Positions 1 through 12,000 of a stretch of DNA of 64,000 bases are shown here, in pieces (position 1 is the first letter of the stretch; the number at the start of each line of letters is the position of its first letter). Source of the stretch: Pleodorina starrii (Eukaryota > Chlorophyta > Chlorophyceae > Chlamydomonadales > Volvocaceae); assembly GCA_030267565.1 (NCBI GenBank), contig BRXU01000001.1, positions 5,022,001 through 5,086,000 of the forward strand, given 5' to 3'. The translations under genes and the position numbers were made by a program. The notes under the pieces are model-generated. The model searched no databases. It saw nothing but the letters and a program-made list of their open reading frames with translations, and was not told where the DNA came from.

Positions 1-830
1 CGCGCTGCCTTTTTCATTGTCCGCTTTCTCCTTCGCATTATCGGCTTCCCGGTTTCGGCCTTCTCCTTCCCGCTGTTCGCGCTAAGCTCACGTTTTTTGC
101 ATCGCACACATGGATTCCATTGTTTATGCCAATCTTGCATATGTTTATACGCAACGTTTGCGTCCTCCGGACGCTTGGTTCTCCTTCCTGCGCATTACGC
201 ATGCGTCACCGCGTTTCCTAGTGTGGTCCGTTCGGGCAAACGATTGGCGACTTCAATTCAAAAGCATGTCGCCTTTCACATACGCTTGTATGGGCCCTCG
301 GAGGCACACAGCGCAGTGTGTCCTACACTGGCGTCCTCAAGGCGCTTTCCCTTGTATGACTCCGTTTCGTCTCGCCGTGTCTCGCCGATCCTCGCTTCCG
401 ACTCACATACTTCCGCCCTTACCATTCTCTGCATTTTATCATGTTCTCAGCGTGCTTCGAGGCCGCTGACGATGCGACGGTACTGCCCCGTTACCGCCCA
501 CATGTGTACTGCTGGCCCACATATTGAGCCCACAACTCCTCTGGTGCTTAACCCCTCTTCACCTTCATTGGTCTGAGGACCAATTCCGGGTATTCCGGGT
601 ATAATCCAGCTTAGAAGCTCTAGTCGCTTCACTCCTGCCGCGTCTAAGCAGAATTTCTCAGTAATTATAAGGCCATTGGGCGTAAAAGATAGCTCTGTGT
701 TCTGGGGCTTTGAAGAGCCCCCTTGTACGGTCACGACAGGGCCAGGGCGGTCACGGGCGCCTCACGGGTGATCTGCCCTTAGGTATCGCTTCCGCAACAT
801 TGCTCTCCATTTGTTTGCATTACAACGGTT
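1..830. other. Intergenic / upstream region, no supported gene
   Basis: No exon with family similarity or convincing splice borders was found. Short open frames on both strands (for example 447-734 on the minus strand) lack recognisable domains and are probably chance. The last part should contain the promoter and 5' UTR of the TPM-RING gene that starts at 831. Confidence 0.4.
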
Positions 831-3775
831 ATGCGTGATGTGCAGTCTGCCAAAATGTGGATGCATATTGCGCTTGTGGCTGTTTTCACAACTCTTTCCG
901 TGAACGCGCGGGGGCCGCACCACTGGAAACCAGAAACGTACCCCAACCCGCGAATTGATTCTTTTGGATGCGGTCGAGGAAATATGAGTGGCTGGGTCTG
1001 CGACCCAGACGGACTGCTTACTTCCGAAACCGCGAGTGCCCTGGATGTCATTTTGACAAAAGTAGCTATCGGCGGTAAGCCTTTCGCCCAGGCGCGGTGC
1101 GGCTCTTCGGGCCTGAAGGGATTTCCGGTAAGCTGGGAAACAATCGCGGCCCGATTGAACTGACACTGGCAGTGCAGCACGTGATACGTATGATTTCATT
1201 GCAAGTAAGCCATACAATTTCTGGTAAAGCCAGCGCCTCAGGACTGGACTTTATCGAGCAGTGTTGCGTTCGTTGTAACCCTGACGAGTGCCTGTGTAGC
1301 CATGTGTCAACCGGTATCGACCGCCGGCAACCAATACTCCGCCGTGGACCTTTTGATCCTAACAACATATATTTCAACAATACTGTAATAAAATGCTTCG
1401 CAAGTAATAAAATGCGTCACGTATTGTCACCCCGAGTCGTCCGCTGCCCCTATTGGGTCGCCGCTGTCCCTTTTCCCCCCAAAGATGGCGGTGGCGGTGA
1501 TGCACAGGATGTACGTATCGAAGGAGGCGCCCGAAGTCGTCGCCAAGCGCTTCGCCTACGCCCTACTGGAGTCCTGGGGCGTGGGCGACCCCGCCTGCGA
1601 CAACGGCGTGCTCATCTTGTTGTCGGAGCTGGAGGACCAGCTGGTCATCGCCGGCGGCGCCGCCGTGGATGCGCTTCTGCCCGCGGACGCCCTCGCCGCC
1701 ATCATCGCCGAGTCCCGGCTAGACGTCACGGAACAGAGGCGCGTTTTCCATGTGTGTGCCGTGAAGCCTTGTAGGGCCCATGTGGGGTCTGTAAGGCTAT
1801 GCTAGTACGCTGCCTGTGCACGCCGCGTCTGCTTGGACTCGGACTCTCGAGACCGTGCTCTCGCAACTCGCATGCCACCCCTCCCTGGCAATCTGCCCAT
1901 CGGCCTCACGGGGCTGCGGAACTCCGTCGCACGGCATCCACCTCCGTACAGGTACAGCGCCGCCCTTGAGCTGGTCGCCACCCACATCGGTCTGGCGCTC
2001 GCGGATGCCGTACACGCCCACGACGGCCCCGCGCCGGGCGGCGGCGGCGGCGGCGGCGGCGGGCTCCACTGGGGCCTGTTGCTGGAGGAGGTCGTGGTGG
2101 CCTTCGGCTGCCTCTCGGCCACCGTGGGCGCCCTGTACCAGTGGCACCGCCGCCGCGCGCGCGCCGTACGGCAGTACGAGGTACGGCGACCTGCGGGTGC
2201 GGCCTGAGGTGCCGCTTGCTTGCGCGACGAGGCCACGTTGTTTGGCTTGACAAGCAATGCAGTGACAGTGTGACACCCTTAAGCCCGTCGCGTCATCGCA
2301 GCTGCGCCCTCCATCGCCGGAATGTGCTCCGAAACCGCAAATCTCGCCCGCCAACCTGCCGCGCAGGACTGCCGGTCCGCCCTGGAAGGCATCCAGCGGT
2401 GCCACCTGGCGGCCCTCCAAGGCACCGCCGCCGACGCCTCCCCGGCCCTTCCGTCCTGCTGCCGCCTGTGTCTCGCGCGCCTGGACGCCGCCTGCACGCC
2501 CTCCGGCCCCCACCTGGCGCTCAATGTGCGGACCCGCGCTACCGACGAGACGGGGTGCAGCGAGGCAGGCAGCGAGAGCGACACCGAGGCGAGCCTGCGG
2601 CAGCCCCTGTGCCCGGCAGCCAGCGGCGGCAGCGCCGCGGCGGCTGAGCTGGGGCAGCGGCAGGGCGTGATGTTTCCGTGCGGCCACGCCTTCTGCGAGC
2701 CCTGCATTGCGGCGTGAGTGGCCGATGCGGGGCCGTGCGCCTGGGGCCGGGGTTTCGCGGACAGCAGGCGACTTGGCTGCTGCGGGAGGTGCCTGGGAGG
2801 GGGAGGGGCGCAGAGAGCTTCCCTTGAAACGCCGTACACCGTACACCGTACATGTTGGACGCACTTGGTCATCCTCGTCCCCCATGCCCCTTTGCTGACC
2901 TCGTCACGCGCGCGCCATCACGTGTTCCCTCCGACCCGCAGCCGACTCTGCCGCCAGCTCACCAACTGCCCCACCTGCAACCGCGGCCCCGACGAAGGGG
3001 CCGCCGCCGCAGCAGCCAGCGCCGCTGGCGAAACCGCCGCTGCCACCAGCGCTACCACCATTCCGGTGCTCCCCACCAGCGGCGGCGGCGGCGGCGGCGG
3101 CGGCAGCGCGCAGTTGCTGGCTCGGCTGCGCGCGCTTTGGGATGATCGGAGGGTGCGTGGAGCGGCGGGTCCGCCGGGCAGCTCGGGCGGCGAGGTGCCG
3201 TTTCTGGAGCTCATCTTCCGTCTGGGGCAGCTGCAGCGGCAATACCCCCAGTTTCTGTCGCTGGAGATGGCGGGCGTGTGGGAGCAGGATCTGCGGGAAG
3301 GTGGGTGAGCGCGGAGCGCGCGGTGAGGGCGGGAAGGTGGGGGGGAGGGGCTCTCCGGCTGATGAGGCCAGGCGACGGCGCGGCGTGTGCCGGTGCACAA
3401 CGCCGTGCCACCGGCTTGCGCGGCGGACCACAGCGGATTGATTGATGTGCAAGTTTCCTAAAAATGACTAAAGAAGCATGCGCATGGCATGGTCTAGGGC
3501 ATGGAAAGGTGCATTTGGCGGGTGTGTTCTTTGGCGGAGTGTGTTATCTGGCGGGTGTGTTCTTTGGCGGAGTGTGTGTTTCCTGACGGGCCAGCTCCGT
3601 GGCCTCGGTGCCTGCTGCTGCCCGTGCAGGTCGAGATCTGGACGCCCAGCAGATGCGCAGCTTCCAGCGCCGCGACCCCGGCGCCCGCCGCGACGGACTG
3701 CTGGGCATGTGGCGGCAGGTCCGACCCCACGTCTCCAGGCTGCAGGGGCTGCGCATCTGGCGCGCGCGGCGCTAG
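831..3775 (+). CDS. TPM-domain (TLP18.3/MOLO-1-like) membrane protein with C-terminal RING finger
   Basis: Six exons: 831-1127, 1485-about 1753, 1952-2196, 2302-2713, 2942-3300 and 3630-3775. The lengths sum to 576 codons, giving 575 aa. Residues 9-24 are hydrophobic (MWMHIALVAVFTTLSV) and look like a signal peptide. A TPM-type domain follows, with the landmarks CDPDGLL, MAVAVMHRMY, WGVGDPACDNGVLILLS and YSAALELVATHIGLALAD. A Gly run and a hydrophobic segment ending in an Arg-rich stop-transfer (WHRRRARAVRQYE) suggest one transmembrane helix. The RING is CRLC, then FPCGHAFCEPC, then NCPTC (C3HC4 pattern), split by the intron at 2714-2941. A basic tail ends in WRARR-stop. By family knowledge TPM domains lie on the lumenal or extracellular side and RING domains recruit E2 enzymes, so a membrane E3 ligase is inferred. 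The exon 2 donor is the least certain border. Confidence 0.75.
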
Positions 3776-5879
3776 CCCGCGGCCGCGCCCACCGAAACGG
3801 TACTGCGCTCCACCTAGCCCGACATCGTGCCGTGCCGAAAGCCACAAGAGAGCCGTGCCGGCCCGGCGTGGCGCCGCATTGTAGTAAATGGTGTAGGAAC
3901 ATGGATGCGGTGCATGCCAGGTTGCGGCACTTTGGGCCGCCGGGGTTTGCGCTGTGGGTGGCGGATACGGCATTTCAGAAGCTTGGCGCGCGGATGGATA
4001 ACCCTGGGCTCTTGGGCGCGCGCGCGGCGGGCGGCAAGAGGGTGCGAGCGGGTCCAAATAGTAGAGTCATCTGCTGCTAAGTCGGACGGCGACACGCGTG
4101 AAGATGCGCTGGCGTGCTGTGTTGTGCAGCCTGCGTGGCGCTGCGCCCTCAAGGATAGCCTGCACCGTGGTGGTGGTGGGCCGCCACGCGGAGAAATCCA
4201 GCGACATGTGTACGCTGGTGGCCTCAAGGGCCATGCCTGTCTCGGACGCGCTGTGTGCGCTTCGGTTGCAATCTGTATTAGTCGGGCACGATCCGCACCA
4301 TTGCCCTTGTCTGCCTGGCTTTGGGTCGAGTTGCAGCTTGGACCCAATTGTTGGACCCAGTTGTTGAACCCAGTTGCTGTACAATTGTAAAGCAAGCACG
4401 CGTCCTGTGCCTGACCTACCTGCCCGAGGACCTACCGGTAGCCCTGCCCAGCCGTGTGCCGTACCTGCACCTGTACATACCCAGCCATACGCACGCAGCC
4501 TTTAGCTGTCACTGTGCACATGCACATCGTTGCATCAGGGTTGCAAATGCACATCGTCAGAGGTGAAGGTGAGGAAAAAACTGGCAACACGTACGGGTGT
4601 GTTCATGCGTGGTACGGGCGGCGGGACAGGGCGGGACCAGGGGAGGGGCAGGGCGTTCCTGCTGGCCCTCGTCGCGTTGCCATTCTGCACACAAGGGCAC
4701 AACGGCCCATGGCAGCAAACGATGTCCAACGGCGACGCTCATTGTCTTGGTCGGAAGGCCCGTCCCGCGAAAGAAGTGTTACAAGTGTGGTGCGTGCGCA
4801 AATGGTCCCTTCGATCACCACAGGAGTCCCTTCTACATGGGAAAACCCTCTTCCTTTCACCAGACACCGGAGAGACAGACAAGACAGAGGCCCATGGGCC
4901 CTGAGTTGCCGTACATCATTCAGCCTCCATGTCACCTGAGCAGCCAACATTGAAATTGTTGTGACGGTGAAGCAAATCAAGTTGCCAGCCTCTTTATAGT
5001 TACGTCGCACAGCAGGGCGTAGCTTTCCTATGGAGTTCGTCGTGGTCAAGTCAACACCAAGACGTGTTAGCAAAGTAAGACACCATCGAATTTGCAATGT
5101 TAATTAGCAATCGGTTTTTGACGACAGCAAAGGACGGCACTAGGGCTCAAGCTTGGCTGACGAGACAGGCAAGTCGTGACTTGTCTTTCCCATAAAACGG
5201 GAGGCGGGCAAATGACCACGGCATGAGTTTATGCCACTTCACGAACATAAATGCGCAGAGTTGTCTGAGAGCACCTCGGGGTTGTCGAGTTGCCAAAGCT
5301 AACGTGGCTGCACGACCAAACCCGGCCAGCGTTTTTGGCGCTTGATACTTCTATTACGTGTTTGACATCACGTGGAATATTGTTGGTGTATGGCCGTCGC
5401 AGGACGCCTTGGGCGCCAGCAACTGACATCGGAGCTGGAAACAGAGCCGCGTTGAAGCGGTAAGCATCATCACCTTACGAATGCACCTGGCTTGATGGAA
5501 ATGCGCTCTCTGCGTCCAATTGTGTGGCGCCCGGTTCGCGCTGACCAGTCATTAACAATTCAGCCAAGCTGGTTTGGCGCTGCTGACGGTGTTGGTGCGA
5601 CTGATAGCGCATATCTAAGGCACATCATCATGCCATACTACTTATCGGTTAGCGTGAGGGCTTAGCTAACCGCTAAATTGCAGCGTTGATCGCGTTTCAG
5701 AGGCGGAGTTCCGTGAACTTCACAAGTTCTAAGCGCTTGTTGTGGTCGACTTTCCTTGTCACCCCCGATGCAGGAAGTAACGCAAGCGGCTCAGGCAACA
5801 GCACGAGCGCCGAGCGGGGCAGCGGCGCCATCGTTTCTCCCGTGCACAGCCCCGCACCGCCCTGGAGCCATCTGGGGCC
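3776..5879. other. 3' UTR and intergenic region
   Basis: This should hold the 3' UTR of the TPM-RING gene. A TGTAA signal lies at about 4386 beside a short degenerate repeat of GTTG-GACCCA type (4330-4380). The rest shows no exon I can support. The right end, from about 5690, is open and Ala/Ser-rich and may be 5' UTR or an upstream exon of the next gene. Confidence 0.4.
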
Positions 5880-6044
5880 GTGACGGCGGGCCGCGACGGC
5901 GGCGCCGCCAGCAACAGTGGCAGCGGCAGCGGACCATGCGGAACGGGCGAGCAGCGGCGAAAGGGGCAGGGACCAACGACGAGCTCGGAAAAGCCGGGCC
6001 CCCCTCCCTTGAACACCGGTCAATCTGGCCAATACGGGCCAGAC

Positions 6045-9000
6045 ATGCTTGCCCTCCTCCCGCCGCACCTCAGAGGCCGCTGCAGTAGCACCAGCCGCGC
6101 GGCGGCAGCGGCACTGCTGCCGCCGCGCAGCGGCGGCGGCGGCAGCGCCGCCGCTGCAGGGGCCTTGTCCGCCCCTAGCAGCCGCCCCCCGAGGCAGGTC
6201 TCAAAGGCAGCTGGCGTCTTGCACATCAAGGAAGAGGCGCTGTGCGAAGTGCACGCTGGCGGGCCTGTGGCTTCCGATTCGGCCGTCGGCTCGTCGGGGC
6301 GGGAGGGGCCGCTTGGCTCGCAGCCGCACCTGCCGCATGACGGAGAGGCCGACGGCGGCGAGCAGCATGCGCAACACCTCGAGCGGAGGGGCGGCGCTGG
6401 CGCAGCGGGACGTTGGGGCGACGTCAGCAGCGATGACGGCGGCGGCGCCGCCGCCGCCTCTGGGGAGGGACAGCGGCGGCGGAGCGGCAGGCACGGTGCG
6501 CCTGCCGCTTTGGATGCGGGGATGCCCGCCCTGGGTGATGTCGCTGCAGCGCCTGCGGCGGCGTCCGCGGATGCGCCACTCGCCGCTGCACCTGCACACG
6601 CGGCGGCGCCCGAGGTGGGGGGGACTAGATACTACCTCCGGACCTCCAATTGGGCCATCTTTGGGCTGGATGCCCTGCAGATGGCGTTCCCGGATGCGGT
6701 CAACGCCGCCCGGCGTAGTGGCGCCCGCCAGACCGTACAACTACAGTTTGAATTGGCGGGCGGCGGCCCGCCAGTGCCGTACGATCTGATGCTCAACAGC
6801 TACGAGGGCCGCATCTCGCTGGTGTACACGGCAGAGGCGCATCGCGCGCTGGGGCTGAAGGCGGGGGACAAGCTCTGGGTGCCAGATCCGAAACCCGGCG
6901 GGCCGGTTCGGGCCGTGCAGGTGTCAAGCGACGACGCCACGGCCAGTGCTGCCACGGCCCCGCCCGAGGCCCCGGCGGCAGCAGCAGCGCCAGGCGCGCA
7001 GCTGGAGTCGGTGGCGGCGATGGCTGTGAAGGAGGAGGAGATGGTGGTGGCTCCGGATGCGGTGCCGGAGGCATTGGCGGTGGCGGCGCCACCGCCGCCG
7101 GCAGCGCAAAGGGTGGCATTGCCGGCGGTGCCGCAGGACGTTGCCGTACACGCCAGGCCTGACAGGGCAGACCCCGCGGTGCAGCCGTCGTCGTCGAACG
7201 CCGCGGCCACTGACGCTGCCGTTGATGCCCCGGCAGAAGACGGCATCGACGCTGCCGCGCAGCGGGGCCGTGGAGCGTCGCGCGGGCGGGGTCGTGGTGG
7301 CGGAGTCAACGGCGTCGCCTCGCCTACTGCCTTCCGGGGGCGCAGTCGGGGACGCGGCGGAGGCGCGATTGCGGCCGGCAGCCAAGTGTTCGATACCGCG
7401 AGTGGAAGCGGCGCCGGCGGTGTGAGCGGCGCCGACGGCGGCTCGGCGGGCGAGACCTCCTTTGACGGCGGCGGCGCCGGCGGATCTGGCGACGCGGGGG
7501 CTGGAAACGGCGCCGAAGGCGATAACATGCAAGTCGATGGCGGAGGCGGTGCCGGCGGAGGCGATGACGACAACATGCAGGTCGACGCCGATGTGGGCGG
7601 TGGCATGAGTGATGGAGGCGGCGGGAGCCGACCCGTGGGTCGGGGTCGCGGCCGAGGCCGAATGCGAGGCCGCGGCAGGGGCCTGTTCCGGGGCGCTGTC
7701 TCCGCCGCTGTCGGTGCCGTCACAGCGAGCGGCGAGGGACCCGAGCAGGGAACGGACACAGGTGCCGACACGGACGTCGCCGGGGCTCTCAGCGCTCCGG
7801 ACAGCGCCGGTGCTGGTGGCCGCACGGGTGGGGTTCGCGGCCGGGGCCGCGGACGCGGCAGCAGGGCCAGCGGCCGAGCCAGCGCCGCTGCCGCAGACGC
7901 CGCCGCCGCCACAGATGGTGCCGCGGCGGCGGGCGATGGCGGGGTTTCGGAGCAGGCGGCGGGGCGGCCTACGCGGCGGCGTGTGAACAAGCTGGAGGTG
8001 ACGATGCAGGAGCTGGTGCGGGGCAAGGAGGTGGTGGTTGCAGATGGACAAGGCAACGTGAGTGCGGCTGAGAGATGGCGGGGGAATGGGCACTTTGGCC
8101 AGGGGGCGAAGAAGGACGAAGCCGTTGCGAGGGCTTGCCAGGGATGGCAGGGGATTGCATGGGGCCACGGGGGATTGCATGGTCTTCGGAGGAGAGCTGT
8201 GAGAGGGTGAGGGGTCCTTGTCGGGTTCCAAAATCGGGGCGTGGGGGCTGATGTCTCATATGCCCACGTTTGCGGCCGCAGGCACTCGTGGACTTTGAGT
8301 GGCTGCCGCCGTACAGCTCTGATCTGGGTCCGGAGCACAAGGCGCGCTTCCAGCAGGCGACCAAGCTGCTGAAGGATACCTTTCCGAAGAACGCGCAACA
8401 GGTTGGGACGGAAGGGGCTGTGGAGTGCAAGCGAGGCGCGGCGGGGGAGGGAGGGGCTGGCCGGTGGCTGTTGGCTTTTGACGCTCGTTATCTGAACGGA
8501 TGCCAGGGCTGGCATGATTCGGGACACGTTGGTGCGTGCACCTGTGGGTAGCCTCCATGCGGAAGATGTCTGATGGCGTGTCCTTCGACTTGAGTGTGCG
8601 TCATTTCGCCCCGTGAATGCTGGTCGGCACCATGCGTGGGAAACGCTTTTGCAGGAACGCAGGCAGGCATCCTCGTATTGGCCATTCTCGGCAACCCTCC
8701 GTATGCGCTCAGACTAACCAGCCTTACCGAGCATCCTGCCCTGCATGTCCCTGCCCGCCCCCCGGCCCCCGGTCCTCCCGTAACCCAGATTAAACAAAGC
8801 GTGCGGAGGGACTGCAGCGGCGGAGTCAGGTGAGTGGCTGGTGGCGTGCGTCTGCGGACGAAGCTGCCCCGCGACAGAAGGGGCCTGGGCGGCAGGCGAT
8901 GGTGTCCGCAGGCCAGCCCTCCGGGCCCCAACCCTCAAACACGGCCGAGAGGGAGTCCCTGCGCCCCCTCACCTTCCCTCCTGTCGTGCTGGATCCCTTT

Positions 9001-12000
9001 GCCAACATCGCCCTCCTGGTCCCTTCGCTGTGGTCTGCACGTTCTGCCCCTCCCGTCCTCTGCTTCGTCCACCGCCTCCCTCATGGTGTACTCCTCCTTG
9101 CTTCCGTTGCTCTCCGTATGCCAGCCAGCCTGCCTGCTGTGTCCACTGTGTCCTCTGTCAGCCTGTCACCTTGGACTGTCACACTCGCCCCCTCCCGAAT
9201 CCGCCCTGCCCCGCCCTGCCCTTCCCTGGTCTCTCCAGGAATGAGAGCTGTATGGTGGCGGGTCTGTGGCTGGGGGAGCAGGGGCTGGGCTGCGCATCAC
9301 TGGTCCGCGTCAACGAGGACTCCCACGGCCAGTACCATCACGTGCAGGTGGGGGAAGGGGCCCACGGCGACCACCACCCGGGCGACCCCCACTGGGTCCG
9401 TTCGCTAACGCCGTCTCCTTCTCCGCTGCGAAATTCTCTTTATACCCCCACTGCGACCCCCACTGGTTCATCGCTGCGGCTCGTGCCCCCCTGCACTCCT
9501 GGCCCCGGCATCGGCACCCGACCCACAGTGCAGCGCACACGCAGGCAGGCGGACCGTCGGTTAGCGCCCTGAATACGGCTGCGACTCGCGCAGCTGCTTG
9601 AATTTGAATTTAACGGGAACTCACACCTGCAACTGCCGGCTGCCCCAACTGTGGGACTGTAGATTTACTACCACGCCACCGCCGAGGAGCTGCGGCGGCG
9701 GAGCCTGGGTCGGCTGCTGGTGTGCTGCATCCTCAAGGGCATGTTGGAGGCGGGACTGGAGGTGAGGCTGCGAGAGGCGCAGGCAGATACGAGGCGCAGG
9801 CTGATGCGAGGCGCAGGCTGAGCCGGGACGGTTCCGGTCCCCGCCCGCCCCCTCGCGCGCAGCCCCGCGTGGAACCGAAGCACCCGGAGCCGCCCGCCGA
9901 CCCACCGCCTCACCTGTCCCTCCCGCCTTTCACCCCGGTGTCACCGACAAGCCGCGCCTCTCCACCACTGCCCAACAGCTGCCGCCACCTGCCACCTGCC
10001 ATCCGGCTACCGGTCCCCCCACTCCCACACGCACACGCACACAGTCCTCCACACAGCGCTTCTCCTTGCTCCTCTCCCCCATCCCGCTCCGCTGCGGTAT
10101 TTTCTTTTCATCCCCCATCCCGCCTGTAGTACGCGACGGTCGTCATCGGCCGCGGCGAGGGCGCCAAGGCTTTCTGGAACAGCCTGGGCTTCCGCCCCGT
10201 CACCGCCGCCGACGGCCATGTGGCCAAGCGGGTGTCCATCAGCAGCCAGGAGCAGGCGCCGCGCGAGGACATTTGGTTGGTGCCGCTCGCGGGAGGACTG
10301 CCGGTGGCGGCGGTGCCGCCGTCGCTGCCGCCGGCCATGCCAGCTGCAGCCGCGTCTGGACCGGCGGCGGGGGCATCGCCGCCGGCGCCGACGCTGGGGG
10401 ACGTTTCGGCGCGAAAGCGGCGGCGTCTGACGGACGGCGGCGGCGCCGGGGACGGAGGACATGAGGGCACCAGCGGCGGCGGCGGCGGCACTGCGGGGCA
10501 GGAGCAGAGGCAACAGGTACGACAGTACGATATACGACGGTACATCCGCTCCCACCATTCTGGTGCCACGGCGGCCTTAGGCGCGTCCGCTTCTCTGCTG
10601 CTCCGGGATAGGGCTGCTCACTAACCTCAGTCAGTGTGCGTGTCTCACTGTCACGAGGTGGAGCTGAGCTGTTGCGAAAAGGCCTGTAAGCCATGGATTG
10701 CGGGAGTGTATGTGCGTGCTGGTGCGCGTGCGTGTATGTGTATGTGGTATCATGGCGGACCGCATCAGCCATGCGGATACGCTCCAAGGCACGCAGTCCG
10801 CGGGGCCGTCCAGTCCCATTTAAGCGCCACCCCTGTGCCGTCGCCTCACGTTCCATCGCTGCGGTTGGTACAGTGTTTCTTACCCCCAGTACCCTTCCCC
10901 CCCGGACACCTGTCGCCCCTGCAGATCAAGCCACAGCTCCAGGGCGCCCTGGACGAGGCAAATCGCCGGGTAAGGCCCAAGACGCCACGCTGCAGCCTTG
11001 CCTTTCTGTGTAGTGGCCGGCGTCCCATCGTTCCATGTGTCGGCGGGCACGTCACGTCACGTGACTTCACCTGTTTTCACGTGTCCCCACGTGCTTTGCT
11101 GTCGCAGTTGGATGCGGCCGCACGACTGGTGCGGCACCGTCTGGAGGCAGGCCCCCGGCAGCTCACACAGGCGCCGGCGGCGCCAGTCCCGCGCACCGCC
11201 AAAATTTTCAACGTCACCAGGGAGCGCCGCCGGCAGCTCCGCGCCGCCGCCGAGGCGGCGGCCGCCGGCGTCAGCCCCGCCGCTGCAGCGGGCGCGGCCT
11301 CCTGGCTGCAGCTGCTCACCGCGATGCGCCGCCGGGCGCGGCGGCGCGCCGCCGCCGCCGCCGGCGCCACCGCTACCGCCTCCGGCGGCGGCCGCCGCCG
11401 CGTCGGGCCGGCGGAGGCGGACGCCGCCGCCGTGGAGTTCGACCCGGCGGACGTGCGCGCCGGCGCGACGTGCTACCACATCCGCGTGAGTAACCAGGGC
11501 TCGGAGCTGATCCTCGGGGTGCGCACGTGCCGCGAGGCGTTCCCGGACCTGATGGCAGCGGCGGTGACGGAGAAGGCCCGGCAGCCCATCCGCCTGGCGG
11601 CGCGCCTGCCCGACGGCCGCATCCGCGAGTACGACGGTTTCCTCGCCGCCACCTCCTCCAACAACTATTACTTCAACGGCGTGGGTGGCATGCTGCGGGA
11701 CATGGGCACGCGGTCCGGCTGGGTGCGCATGTGGGTGCGGCCCGGCGGCGGCGTGCTGATGGAGCCTGTAGACGGGGTGCAGGCGGCGGCTTCGGCGGCG
11801 GCGGAAGCCGCCGGTGACGGCGCCGCCGGCGGAGTCGGCGGCGGCGACGGCGGAGCCGCCGCTGCTGCCGCCGCCGCCGCCTGCGGCGGCGGCGGAGGCG
11901 GCTCCGCCGCTGTCGCCGGCCGTCCCGGCTTCCATGCCGTGCTGCTGCGCTCCTCTAGCCTTCTCGGCAACATGATCACGGTGCCGCAGCCCATGGTGAA

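Noticed and set aside
447..734. 95-codon minus-strand frame near the window start
   Set aside because: Nothing recognisable in the product, and no start or intron support.
6800..8527. Long minus-strand open frame opposite the B3-like gene
   Set aside because: It is a Pro/Ala/Arg-rich shadow of the Gly/Ala-rich plus-strand exon, with no domains or splice logic.
10634..10924. N-terminal extension of the open frame that runs into exon 10925
   Set aside because: It reads through what looks like intron sequence ending in a good CAG acceptor. The 10970-11107 intron also happens to be open, so frame continuity is not evidence of coding.
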